From: JAWLHK01 sp041690355 [NCBI: bacterium]
Lineage (GTDB): Bacteria > J088 > JAWLBW01
Reading direction: 5' to 3'
Length of the DNA: 64,000 nucleotides
NCBI GenBank assembly: GCA_041690355.1
Contig: JAWLHK010000023.1
Span: 13,672-77,671 of the forward strand
Each line of letters starts with the position of its first letter. The first letter of the stretch is position 1. The translations under genes were made by a program, and so were the position numbers. Positions 39,025-46,721 of the stretch are shown here, piece after piece. Below the pieces are notes generated by a model. It was given only the letters and a program-made list of their open reading frames with translations, was not told the origin of the DNA and searched no databases.

Positions 39025-39059
39025 GGAGGGGGGGAGTGGGGGAGCGGGAGAGGGGGGGG
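39025..39059. repeat. G-run repeat copy 2
   Basis: The same ~34-bp G-run element with one C interruption, 18 bases after the DUF2203 stop and preceded by CTCGCGGA as in copy 1. Confidence 0.8.
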
Positions 39060-39085
39060 CCACAAGGGACCCCAGTGAACCCACG

Positions 39086-39290
39086 GAAGCGCCAAGCGCC
39101 GAGCACCGAGCACCAACGAAGCAAGCGCAGCCCCAATTCTCGCCTTTCTCCGGAAACTCGACCCTCGTCACTCGTAACTCGTCACTCGGAAGCGCCGAGC
39201 ACCAAGTACCAAGCGCCAACCGACAAGTACGATGGGACCCACGCCCTTGTCGGAAACTCGTCACTCGTAACTCGTGACTCATTTGTCGGG
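39086..39290. repeat. Heptamer array B (three blocks)
   Basis: Three blocks of 7-bp units fill the gap before the SRPBCC gene: 39086-39119 (GAAGCGC, CAAGCGC, CGAGCAC types), 39155-39220 (ACTCGTC/ACTCGTA then AGCACCA/AGTACCA types) and 39255-39290 (AACTCGT/CACTCGT types). The last block may supply part of a -35 element (TTGTCG, 39283) with TACGAT at 39307. Confidence 0.75.
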
Positions 39291-39341
39291 GGGAAAGCGT
39301 GCGTGTTACGATTCCCCTTCCCCTCTTCCGGAGACCTCCCG

Positions 39342-40040
39342 ATGCGCACGTTCGCTCTCGGCGCCCTCGTCCTGATGGCCGCCCTCTTCCTTTCCGCTGC
39401 CGAAGCGCAGGCGGCCGGCAAGCACTCGAAAATCCTCGACTACGTGAAGCCGCCGTTCGCGCAGCCGATCACCGTGTCGGCCGGCGAAGCGCAGCACGTG
39501 CTCGCCCAGCTCAAATACGCCGACCGCGCGAAACTCGCGAAGGAGGGTTTCGTGGTCGCGAACTCGCTGAGTTCCGGAGACGAAATCAAGGGAATCATCA
39601 CGGCCTACATCATCGTGAAGAAGCCGAAGCAGGCCGTCTGGGATCTGCTGCGCAAGCCGTCGCTGCAGCATCTCTACCTGCCGCGCCTCGAGAAGTCGAA
39701 GACCGTGAACAAGGGAGAAAACCGGGAGCTCGGCTGGTTCCAGATCAAGGTCTCGTTCGTGACCATCGAGAACCAGGTCGAACACCGCTGGTGGCCCGAA
39801 ATTTCGCGCATGGCCTGGGCGCTCGACCCCGACTACGACAACGACCTGAAGCAGCAGGACGGCTATTACAACCTGTACGCGCTCGACGAGAACACGACGC
39901 TCATGGAGCTGGGGACGGCGCTGGAAACGAGCGCGCTGGTGCCCGGGTTCGTCCAGGAGTATCTGACGAAGAAGGATCTGCCCGAGGTCATCGCGGCCGT
40001 CAAGATGTACATGGAGTCGGACGGCACATATCGAAAGTGA
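39342..40040 (+). CDS. Exported SRPBCC/START-fold protein
   Basis: The ATG at 39342 starts a signal peptide (residues 1-26, cleaving at A-Q-A-A). The 232-residue product has a SRPBCC-like helix-grip pattern: I-I-V-K-K-P-K-Q-A-V-W-D-L-L then Y-L-P-R-L-E-K-S, strands around V-E-H-R-W-W-P, and a C-terminal amphipathic helix. Such proteins bind hydrophobic ligands; an exported one could handle lipids. It is surrounded by repeat arrays on both sides. Confidence 0.75.
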   Translation: MRTFALGALVLMAALFLSAAEAQAAGKHSKILDYVKPPFAQPITVSAGEAQHVLAQLKYADRAKLAKEGFVVANSLSSGDEIKGIITAYIIVKKPKQAVWDLLRKPSLQHLYLPRLEKSKTVNKGENRELGWFQIKVSFVTIENQVEHRWWPEISRMAWALDPDYDNDLKQQDGYYNLYALDENTTLMELGTALETSALVPGFVQEYLTKKDLPEVIAAVKMYMESDGTYRK

Positions 40041-40089
40041 GTTCCTGGTCCCGACTGTCGTGCATGCGCTTGCAGAACCGCGCCGCTCA

Positions 40090-40120
40090 TTGACGATTTA
40101 CAATTGACGATTGACGATTC
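40090..40120. repeat. Heptamer array C
   Basis: Four 7-bp units of TTGACGA with one TTTACAA variant, downstream of the SRPBCC gene. Confidence 0.75.
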
Positions 40121-40165
40121 GGCGGAAAGGACTCCGGAACCAATGTTCGCTCCGAGAGTTCTTGC

Positions 40166-40197
40166 TGCTCAGGAATTAAGAATCAGGAATCAGGAAT
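40166..40197. repeat. Heptamer array D (copy 1 of a 32-bp repeat)
   Basis: Units CAGGAAT, TAAGAAT, CAGGAAT, CAGGAAT preceded by TGCT; identical over 32 bp to 41233-41264. Ends 18 bases from the stop of the ferritin-like gene. Confidence 0.8.
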
Positions 40198-40215
40198 GCG
40201 CGGCGCCGCCTCGCA

Positions 40216-41076
40216 TTACGCGAAGAAGCCGCGCCGCCGCGCTTCCTCGGGCAGCTGATCGATGTCGAAATCCGCAAAGGCCGCCTGAGCCTGCGTGTTG
40301 AAGCCGATCGCCGACAGCTCCGGCGTAATCCAGGTCATCCCCTTGATCGTCTGCCCCGCGAGGAACTTGCCGATTCCGCGCGCGCGCTCCGAGAGCACGA
40401 GCCGGTTGAAGGCCACGTGCCCCATCTCGTCCACAAGGATCTCCATCATCCGCTGCTCGAGCGCCTCGCGCAGCGCAGGCTCGGTCACCATCTCGCGAAT
40501 CCGGCCGAGCATCCAGTTGAACAGGAACACGCCCGCGACTTCCGATCCGTAGAGGATCGGGTGGAAGAGCGGCTTGGGCGCCCGGGCCATCGCATGGATC
40601 AGCCCCTTGAGGGCCAGTGATGGCTTGTATTCTCCCTTCACGTCGAGCGCGAAGTGGTGCGCAGCGCCTTTGAGGATGCGCGTGTGGTATTCCTCTTCTT
40701 CCTGCGCAAAGGAGATCACCTTCGTGCGCAGATCGTTCACCCCGCGGTTGCGCTGCTCCTGCGCCGCCTTCACGACGCGCACGCCGTAGGCCTCGCCGTC
40801 GTTCATGCGGCAGAGCACGACGAGCAGGAGCATTTCGGGGGTCAGGGCTGAATCCGACGGATCCCACTTCGTCAGCAGCCGATCGAAATCGGCCTGCGAC
40901 AGCCGCCCCTCGTAGCGCACCGGCGAGGCGTTCATGGCGCTCAGGCTCGCTTCGCGGTTCGGCAACGTGCCGGTGGCCGGATCGAGTAATCCGTTGCGCT
41001 CATTGAGGTAGGCGATGTAGGCGCTGAGCGACTGCTCGCGCTGCTGGTCGTCGACAGGTCCGTAGAAGCTTGACAT
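40216..41076 (-). CDS. Ferritin-like di-iron protein
   Basis: The 286-residue helical protein has two metal-ligand-type motifs, E-E-E-E-Y-H-T-R (near residue 127) and D-E-M-G-H-V-A-F-N-R (near 215), as in ferritin-like di-iron carboxylate proteins. No signal peptide. The family may be an oxygenase or hydroxylase rather than storage ferritin. It is followed downstream by heptamer array D. Confidence 0.72.
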   Translation of the reverse strand: MSSFYGPVDDQQREQSLSAYIAYLNERNGLLDPATGTLPNREASLSAMNASPVRYEGRLSQADFDRLLTKWDPSDSALTPEMLLLVVLCRMNDGEAYGVRVVKAAQEQRNRGVNDLRTKVISFAQEEEEYHTRILKGAAHHFALDVKGEYKPSLALKGLIHAMARAPKPLFHPILYGSEVAGVFLFNWMLGRIREMVTEPALREALEQRMMEILVDEMGHVAFNRLVLSERARGIGKFLAGQTIKGMTWITPELSAIGFNTQAQAAFADFDIDQLPEEARRRGFFA

Positions 41077-41137
41077 GCCTCAAGTTTACCATCTAGCAAA
41101 CTGAAGTGAAGACGGATTTGCGACCGTGGTGCAGTCC

Positions 41138-41171
41138 GGAGGGGGGGAGTGGGGGAGGGGGAGAGGGGGGG
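41138..41171. repeat. G-run repeat copy 3
   Basis: Nearly identical to copy 4 over 34 bp; followed by ATCCGGCAAGGGC, a flank also seen in weaker form after copy 4 (TTTCGGCAAGGGC). Confidence 0.8.
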
Positions 41172-41232
41172 ATCCGGCAAGGGCGAGGGCGGCAATGAGC
41201 TTGCCGGTCAGCGCTTGGTGCTATGCCCTGCC

Positions 41233-41264
41233 TGCTCAGGAATTAAGAATCAGGAATCAGGAAT
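41233..41264. repeat. Heptamer array E (copy 2 of the 32-bp repeat)
   Basis: Identical to 40166-40197. It ends 12 bases from the stop of the DUF2804 gene, again immediately downstream of a minus-strand gene. Confidence 0.8.
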
Positions 41265-41276
41265 CCGCGTGCGCGC

Positions 41277-42323
41277 TCAGAAGCGCGCACGCATGCGCTC
41301 GAGGGCGCCGAACGCGTCCTGCACCCGGTGCGCGTGGCCGTCGCGGTCGACAATCGTGCCGCTGTAGCGACCAAAGAACTGCTCGTAGTCCATGGCGACC
41401 AGTCCGTAGTTCCGCTTCTCGGCTTTCGAGCCTTCGGGCGTGAACGTGACGCGCACCCGGCCCGATGGATCCTCGACGCGGTAGGCGCCGCGGGTCGTGG
41501 GATCAGGGCGGAACTCGGGGGCGGCGATGTACTCAAGCTTTCCATCCACCCAGATGGCGTCTTCGCCCGGTTCCCCCTTCGGCGTCATCTGGTCGACGAA
41601 ATTCGCCATGAGCTGGCGCCCTTCGTCCGTGTACATCGCGAAGCTCCCCCAGTGCCACCGGGAGCGATAGGGGTAGAACGTTTTCTGCTCGTCGAGATTC
41701 CCCAGGTCGCGCGCGGGGTCGAACTGGTAGCGGCGGCCGCCGATGAGAATGTGCCCGGCGATCCGCAGCGGTGATTTGTGGGTGTAGGTGTGATGCCCGG
41801 GGTGGATGGGGAGGCTGACCACGAGCGGTTCCACCGTCGCCAGATCCTGTTCGAGCACGAGGCTGACCTGGAGCCCCGGCCGGTTCTCCCGTTCTGCGCA
41901 CTCGATCTGAATCGTATGCCGGCCGCCGGCCTCCAGCTCGTGCGTGAAGCGCATGGCGTCGCGCCCCTGGCGCACACGCGTCTCGCTGTTCCACAGGGTA
42001 TCGGGGATGACCGCGCGCGTCGGCAGGTCGACGACGAGCCACTCGTGCTTTTCCTTCCGGTTCCGATCGTAGAGGTAGACGGCGCCCGAGGCCGCGTAGC
42101 CCGCGTGCTGAATCAGGATGCCGCCGTAGAGGTCGGCGTGCGTGATGCCGAAGCCGACCCACTCCTTGAGCCGCAGGCGCCGCCGCAGCTTCCCCAGCCG
42201 GCCGGGCCCGCCGAGCAGGGGCGCCTCGAGCATCTTCACGGTCCGGAAGGGGAGCGTGAAGAAGCCGGTGTTCACGGCTCCGTCGGTGACGAGGGCGTCG
42301 GGGGGAACTTGAAGTGTTAGCAT
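41277..42323 (-). CDS. DUF2804 family protein
   Basis: The 348-residue soluble protein matches DUF2804: an N-terminal L-R-L-K-E-W-x-x-F-G-I-T-H region, H-H-T-Y-T-H-K, Y-P-Y-R-S-R-W-H-W-G-S-F and a C-terminal N-Y-G-L-V-A-M-D-Y-E-Q-F-F-G-x-Y-S-G. The family has a lipocalin-like double-barrel pattern and an unknown role. Length is normal. Confidence 0.85.
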   Translation of the reverse strand: MLTLQVPPDALVTDGAVNTGFFTLPFRTVKMLEAPLLGGPGRLGKLRRRLRLKEWVGFGITHADLYGGILIQHAGYAASGAVYLYDRNRKEKHEWLVVDLPTRAVIPDTLWNSETRVRQGRDAMRFTHELEAGGRHTIQIECAERENRPGLQVSLVLEQDLATVEPLVVSLPIHPGHHTYTHKSPLRIAGHILIGGRRYQFDPARDLGNLDEQKTFYPYRSRWHWGSFAMYTDEGRQLMANFVDQMTPKGEPGEDAIWVDGKLEYIAAPEFRPDPTTRGAYRVEDPSGRVRVTFTPEGSKAEKRNYGLVAMDYEQFFGRYSGTIVDRDGHAHRVQDAFGALERMRARF

Positions 42324-42365
42324 TGCGCACAGGATAGCACTGTGCGGGACAGACGTCGACCGGAT

Positions 42366-42400
42366 GGAGAGGGGGAGTGGGGGAGGGGGAGAGGGGGGGA
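42366..42400. repeat. G-run repeat copy 4
   Basis: 34-bp G-run element about 75 bases upstream of the four-helix bundle gene; forms an inverted pair with copy 5 around that gene. Confidence 0.8.
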
Positions 42401-42476
42401 TTTCGGCAAGGGCAAAAATATCCCGGTGATGCTTTTTGCTTTACTTATGGTCATCCGCTGATCTATGGTCGTGCAA

Positions 42477-42860
42477 ATGAAAACACGGATTCTGTCACAC
42501 CGGGAACTGCGCGTCTACCAACAGGCATTCCGGCTCGCCATGGAAGTCGCCGAGTTCACGCGCAAGTTTCCTCCGGACGAGCGGTTCCGGATGGTCGACC
42601 AGGCGCTGCGGTGCTCCAAGAGCGTCTGCGCGCAGCTTGGCGAGGCCTGGCGCAAACGGCGCTACCGTGCCGCGTTCGTTGCAAAGCTTTCCGACGCCGA
42701 AGGCGAAGCCGCCGAAACCCAGGTCTGGGCCGAATTCGCCGTCGCCCACCGCTACCTGACCGCCGAGGAAGGGCGTTATCTGGAAGAGGAATACGAGCAG
42801 GTCATCCGCCAGATTGTCGCCATGATCGAACGAGCCGACGACTGGATTCTCCCTCCCTGA
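42477..42860 (+). CDS. Four-helix bundle protein (23S rRNA intervening-sequence family)
   Basis: The 127-residue product (start ATG 42477; ATG 42465 also in frame) has the S23/IVP signature: L-R-V-Y-Q-Q-A-F-R-L-A-M-E-V near the start, S-K-S-V-C-A-Q-L-G-E-A-W and A-E-x-x-V-W-x-E-F-A, predicting an all-helical pentameric bundle. Homologues lie in 23S intervening sequences or as Avd in diversity-generating retroelements, but no rRNA or reverse transcriptase is near. It is bracketed by inverted G-run repeats (42366-42400 and 42947-42982). Confidence 0.88.
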   Translation: MKTRILSHRELRVYQQAFRLAMEVAEFTRKFPPDERFRMVDQALRCSKSVCAQLGEAWRKRRYRAAFVAKLSDAEGEAAETQVWAEFAVAHRYLTAEEGRYLEEEYEQVIRQIVAMIERADDWILPP

Positions 42861-42946
42861 CGGCATTGGCTCGGCTCTTGCCCGTTCTTGCCCGGTTCTT
42901 GTCCGTCCTTGCCGGTCCGGTCCTTGTTGGACCGGTTCTTGTTGGT

Positions 42947-42982
42947 TCCCCCCCCTCTCCCCCTCCCCCACTCCCCCCCTCC
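42947..42982. repeat. G-run repeat copy 5 (inverted)
   Basis: The C-rich reverse complement of the consensus, located 87 bases after the four-helix bundle gene. Just upstream, 42881-42946 carries a TTCTTG(C/T)CCG-like array with a period near 10 bp. Confidence 0.8.
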
Positions 42983-43006
42983 GCGTGGGCCCCCCGCTCG
43001 GCACCC

Positions 43007-43035
43007 TTGAGTCAAAAGTGCAATGTTGCTATACT
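43007..43035 (+). promoter_or_regulatory. tRNA-Phe promoter
   Basis: TTGAGT (43007-43012), 17-bp spacer, TATACT (43030-43035), 20 bases before the tRNA 5' end. Confidence 0.75.
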
Positions 43036-43054
43036 ATTCGTTTCTCTCCGACCC

Positions 43055-43130
43055 GCCCAGGTAGCTCAGTCGGTAGAGCAAGGGACTGAAAATCCCTGTG
43101 TCGGGTGTTCGATTCACCCCCTGGGCACCA
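43055..43130 (+). tRNA. tRNA-Phe (GAA)
   Basis: A 76-nt cloverleaf with a 7-bp acceptor stem (GCCCAGG/CCTGGGC), D arm AGCTC/GAGC, anticodon stem AGGGA/TCCCT with loop CTGAAAA (anticodon GAA), T arm GGGTG/CACCC and an encoded CCA end. Confidence 0.97.
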
Positions 43131-43140
43131 TTCATATCAA

Positions 43141-43171
43141 GGACTTAGGCTAACGCCTGGGTCCTTTTTTT
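43141..43171 (+). terminator. Rho-independent terminator of tRNA-Phe
   Basis: A 10-bp stem (43141-43150 with 43155-43164, two G-U pairs), TAAC loop and a run of seven T (43165-43171), ten bases after the tRNA. Confidence 0.9.
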
Positions 43172-43221
43172 GTCTTATCCGTTCATGCACCTGAGCATCG
43201 AGCGGAGAATAACGTCGTAAT

Positions 43222-43240
43222 CTCCGCACATCTTGCGGAG
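43222..43240. promoter_or_regulatory. Operator 1 of the Fic gene
   Basis: CTCCGCA-N5-TGCGGAG palindrome upstream of the -35 box. Its left arm TAATCTCCGCA (43218-43228) also pairs exactly with TGCGGAGATTA at 43256-43266, inside the promoter spacer. Confidence 0.7.
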
Positions 43241-43248
43241 CACTGGAG

Positions 43249-43277
43249 TTGACCCTGCGGAGATTACACGCCATAAT
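43249..43277 (+). promoter_or_regulatory. Promoter of the Fic gene
   Basis: TTGACC (43249-43254), 17-bp spacer, CATAAT (43272-43277); expected transcript start near 43284, inside operator 2, leaving a leader of about 18 bases with no clear ribosome-binding site. Confidence 0.7.
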
Positions 43278-43278
43278 G

Positions 43279-43295
43279 TCCGCAGACTTTGCGGA
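43279..43295. promoter_or_regulatory. Operator 2 of the Fic gene
   Basis: TCCGCA-N5-TGCGGA palindrome with the same arms and spacer length as operator 1, covering the predicted transcript start. Confidence 0.7.
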
Positions 43296-43301
43296 TAAAA
43301 A

Positions 43302-44423
43302 ATGCCTGCCTACATCCATGAGCGCCGCGGCTGGCCCAATTTCACCTGGGACGCCGCTACCATTGCCCCCTTGCTTGCTGCCGTACGCTACAAGCAGGGG
43401 CGGCTGCTCGGCCGTATGGAGGGGCTTGGATTTGACTACGCCGCAGAGGCCGAGCTGCAGGCCCTGACCACGGAGATCGTCACTTCGAGCGCCATCGAGG
43501 GAGAGAATCTGGACGCAGGCCAGGTGCGCTCGTCTTTAGCCCGGCGCCTCGGAATCGACATGGGCGGCCTCGCAGCCATCGACCGGGACGTGGAGGGCAT
43601 CGTCGAGATGATGCTCGACGCAACCCGGAACGCCGGAGCCCGGATGAGCCGGAAGCGGCTGTTCGACTGGCACGCGTCACTCTTTCCCACCGGACATAGC
43701 GGGCTGCGTAGAATCCGCGTGGGCGCCTGGCGAACCGAAGCGTCAGGCCCCATGCAGGTGGTGTCAGGGCCAGTCGGACGCGAGCGGGTGCATTTTGAAG
43801 CGCCTCGAGCTGCAAACGTCCCCGTCGAGATGTCATCCTTCCTGCGCTGGTATGACGCCCCGGAAAAGAATGACCTGGTACTGAAGGCCGGGGTTGCCCA
43901 CCTCTGGTTCGTGACCATTCACCCGTTCGAAGATGGGAACGGACGTATCGCCCGGGCGCTGACCGATCTTCTGCTCTCGCGATCCGAGGGGGGCGCCAGG
44001 CGCTTCTACAGCATGTCGTCGCAGATTCGGAAGGAGCGCGCCGCCTACTATGACATTCTGGAAAGGACCCAGAAAGGCGGTCTTGATATTACGCCATGGC
44101 TTGCATGGTTTCTCGGCTGTCTTGAACGCGCCATCGCCGGCGCCGAGACGGTCGTGGGTGATGTACTCCACAAGGCCGAGTTCTGGAAACGGCACGAGCG
44201 CACGCCGTTCAACGGTCGACAGCGCCAGATGCTCGTGCGCCTGCTCGACGGCTTCGAGGGGAAGCTCACGTCGAGCAAGTGGGCCCAACTGTGCAAGTGC
44301 TCGCAGGATACGGCGTCGCGCGACATCGACGACTTGATGGAGAAGAGCGTGCTCAAGAAGGACCCCGGCGGCGGGCGGAGCACGAGTTACTCCCTCGAAC
44401 CGTTCCCGGCAGCGCAGAAGTAG
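43302..44423 (+). CDS. Fic-domain protein with DUF4172 N-terminus and C-terminal HTH
   Basis: The 373-residue protein AMPylates or otherwise modifies target proteins. The N-terminal DUF4172-like region carries the inhibitory helix motif S-S-A-I-E-G-E-N (about residues 62-70), placing autoinhibition inside the protein (class II). The Fic core has H-P-F-E-D-G-N-G-R-I-A-R near residue 207. The last ~70 residues look like a winged helix (L-C-K-C-S-Q-D-T-A-S-R-D-I-D-D-L), able to bind DNA. Together with two identical-type palindromes at its promoter this suggests autoregulation. It is monocistronic, downstream of the tRNA-Phe terminator, with no antitoxin-like partner. Confidence 0.94.
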   Translation: MPAYIHERRGWPNFTWDAATIAPLLAAVRYKQGRLLGRMEGLGFDYAAEAELQALTTEIVTSSAIEGENLDAGQVRSSLARRLGIDMGGLAAIDRDVEGIVEMMLDATRNAGARMSRKRLFDWHASLFPTGHSGLRRIRVGAWRTEASGPMQVVSGPVGRERVHFEAPRAANVPVEMSSFLRWYDAPEKNDLVLKAGVAHLWFVTIHPFEDGNGRIARALTDLLLSRSEGGARRFYSMSSQIRKERAAYYDILERTQKGGLDITPWLAWFLGCLERAIAGAETVVGDVLHKAEFWKRHERTPFNGRQRQMLVRLLDGFEGKLTSSKWAQLCKCSQDTASRDIDDLMEKSVLKKDPGGGRSTSYSLEPFPAAQK

Positions 44424-44745
44424 GAATGAACGCGATTCGCCCCTCGGACGCTTGCCTGCCAGGCGACTGCGGATGCAATCCCCGATCTGTACTACGTTTC
44501 GAATGGATTGAGAGAAGGGAGTTAAGCGAGCGTTGAGGGCAGTTTGGGGAACGCGGGCCCGAACGAGCATTCCAATGGCCTGCTATTACTGCGGGACGAC
44601 CCGCCTTCTGAAAAAGCTCCCGCCTGCAGCCACAAACGCTACGGATGGCCCGGTTTCACCCGCCACGCCAGTCTTGCAACCCGCCATCGGCTTGCGCTAA
44701 GGTGACGCATCCCAAGCAGCGTGACCGGGAAGGAAGGAACGGTTT
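44424..44745. other. Gene-free stretch
   Basis: No supported gene. The right end carries a promoter (44674-44703) and ribosome site for the next gene; I see no terminator or repeat array in the rest. Confidence 0.5.
44674..44703 (+). promoter_or_regulatory. Promoter of the serine hydrolase gene
   Basis: TTGCAA (44674-44679), 18-bp spacer, TAAGGT (44698-44703). Confidence 0.45.
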
Positions 44746-45957
44746 ATGAAGCGGACCGCGCTTGAACGATGGGGCCGTGTGACCGCTGCGGCGGCGATTC
44801 TGGCGTGCCTGAACGCCTGTGCGTCGAACCCGGATCCCGACGCGCCGCGCGCACCGATCGACGCCGGGTCCGCGCCAGACTGGATCTCCGTGTCCCCATC
44901 GGCCGTGGGGCTCGACGCCGCCGCACTCGAGGCCGCGAGGGCTTACGGGTTTCAGGCTGAATTCTACACGCAGGCCATCCTGGTCGTGCGTCACGGCTAC
45001 CTGGCCGCCGAGTGGTATGCCGAAGACTCGGATCGCGATGCGCTGGCCGCCAGCTGGTCGATCGGAAAGAGCTTCACCGCGACGCTCATCGGCATGGCGA
45101 TCGAAGAGGGCAAAATCGAAGCGGTCGACACGCCGATGACCACGTTCATCCCCGCGTGGATTGACGCCGACCGCGCAGCGATCACCTTGAAAGACGTCCT
45201 GGCCATGTCGTCGGGTCTCGACTGGGTCGAGGACTACGAGCAGCTCAACGGCGACGCGGGCGTGTCCGACATCATGCTGATGGTCCTCGAGGACGACCCC
45301 CTGCGCGTCGCCCTCGAGCAGCCGGTGCGCCACCCGGCGGGCGAGGTGTGGAACTATTCGAGCGGCGACACCATGCTGCTGGGGCACGTGCTGCGCCAGG
45401 CCACGGGCAAGACGGCGGCCGATCTCGTCGAAGAAAAGCTCGCGCGGCCGATGAACTTCCGCAACCTGCGCTGGTGGCGTGACGCCCAGGGCGACACGTA
45501 TACGTTCTGCTGTGTCGACGCCACCGCGCGCGACTTCGCCAAATTCGGGCAGCTTTACCTGCAGCGCGGCGTGTGGGGCGGCGAGCAGCTGGTGCCCGCG
45601 GCCTGGATCGACGAGGCCACGAGCCCGCAGGCGCGCGCGAATCCGGGTTACGGCTACCAGTGGTGGCTGAACCACCCCGACGCGGAAGATGGCAACTGGC
45701 CGTCAATACCCTCGAGCACCTACTTTGCGCTGGGGCACAACGGTCAGTACATCGCCGTCTTTCCCGAGCTCGACATGGTGGTCGTCCGGCTCGGGCAATA
45801 CATCGTGCCCGAGACCACCGATTGGGTGGCCAGAGACGGGCTGTTCGCCGCCGGCGTCTTCTCGGACAAGCTCGGTCCGACGGGCACGCGGGGACCCGAA
45901 GGCGAGTGGAACGAGGATCACTTCTTCGGGCTGGTCGCTTCAGCCGTGTTGAAGTAG
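44746..45957 (+). CDS. Beta-lactamase-family serine hydrolase lipoprotein
   Basis: The 403-residue product has a lipoprotein signal (L-N-A-C, Cys25). The class C beta-lactamase/esterase fold shows S-I-G-K (SxxK, catalytic Ser), Y-S-S-G (YxN-like Tyr) and H-N-G-Q as the third element, with M-S-S-G-L-D-W and F-A-K-F-G-Q-L-Y-L family patterns. It is likely an esterase or peptidase at the periplasmic face rather than a resistance enzyme. AAGGAAGGA precedes the ATG. A CCGGCG/CGCCGG hairpin without T-tract follows the stop (45961-45982). Confidence 0.92.
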   Translation: MKRTALERWGRVTAAAAILACLNACASNPDPDAPRAPIDAGSAPDWISVSPSAVGLDAAALEAARAYGFQAEFYTQAILVVRHGYLAAEWYAEDSDRDALAASWSIGKSFTATLIGMAIEEGKIEAVDTPMTTFIPAWIDADRAAITLKDVLAMSSGLDWVEDYEQLNGDAGVSDIMLMVLEDDPLRVALEQPVRHPAGEVWNYSSGDTMLLGHVLRQATGKTAADLVEEKLARPMNFRNLRWWRDAQGDTYTFCCVDATARDFAKFGQLYLQRGVWGGEQLVPAAWIDEATSPQARANPGYGYQWWLNHPDAEDGNWPSIPSSTYFALGHNGQYIAVFPELDMVVVRLGQYIVPETTDWVARDGLFAAGVFSDKLGPTGTRGPEGEWNEDHFFGLVASAVLK

Positions 45958-46189
45958 CGACCGGCGGGATTTCAATCGCCGGCAGCGCGGGAGGCGTGCA
46001 CCGGGAGCCGAACTACTCCGTCCAGCAGGGGCGCCGCGCGGTACTCCGCATTCTCGAGCCGCATCCTGAATGGCCCCCCTTACTTCCACCACGAAGAAGG
46101 AGAGAGGGCGCATACACCCCATGCACCGCTGACCCGGCCATCGAACCCTGCTAGGATGGGCTCATCCAGACTTCCCCCGAGGAGACCCC

Positions 46190-46603
46190 ATGAGCGAGAT
46201 CGCACTGAGCCCGTATCTGAACTTCGACGGCAATACCCGCCAGGCCATGGAGTTTTACCAGCAGGTGTTCGGCGGCCGGCTGAGCCTGCAGCGGTTCGGC
46301 GAAGTGCCCGGCATGCAGGTGCCGCCGGGGTACGAAGACAAAATCGTGCACGCCCGCCTCGACGCCGACGGCATCACGATCATGGCCTCCGAGGGCCGGC
46401 CGGGCGGCACGGTGAATTTCGGCGACAACGTGAGCCTCTCGCTCAACGGGGCCGACACAGCGAAACTCACCGGAATCTATGAACGCCTGGCCGAAGGTGG
46501 AACCGTCGTCATGCCGCTCGCTCGCCAGTTCTGGGGCGACACGTTCGGCATGGTGACCGACCGGTTCGGGGTGCACTGGATGGTGAACATCGCGGGGGGG
46601 TGA
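46190..46603 (+). CDS. VOC-family protein (PhnB-like)
   Basis: The 137-residue protein has the glyoxalase/VOC fold of the PhnB subgroup: P-Y-L-N-F-D-G-N-T-R-Q-A-M-E-F-Y, V-F-G-G, H-A-R-L-D-A-D-G, and the closing F-G-M-V-T-D-R-F-G-V-H-W-M. It should bind a small substrate and perhaps a metal; specific reaction unknown. GAGGAGA precedes the start. Confidence 0.92.
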   Translation: MSEIALSPYLNFDGNTRQAMEFYQQVFGGRLSLQRFGEVPGMQVPPGYEDKIVHARLDADGITIMASEGRPGGTVNFGDNVSLSLNGADTAKLTGIYERLAEGGTVVMPLARQFWGDTFGMVTDRFGVHWMVNIAGG

Positions 46604-46721
46604 TTCTCCCCTGGGCTCCCGTCTTGAAGGGGCAGAACCGTCAACATAATCTTCGGCATGCACCGGAGCCCCCACGGCCCGACCGGATAGAATATCTGCA
46701 TCCGAAACCCCCGGAGCGACC

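Noticed and set aside
39086-39290. CRISPR-like array
   Set aside because: Units are 7 bp and degenerate, with no ~30-bp repeats, regular spacers or cas genes.
42477-42860. Part of a diversity-generating retroelement (Avd homologue)
   Set aside because: No reverse transcriptase, template repeat or variable repeat nearby.
43055-43320. Integrative element at the tRNA-Phe 3' end
   Set aside because: No integrase and no second copy of the tRNA 3' end seen downstream; the Fic gene has its own promoter.
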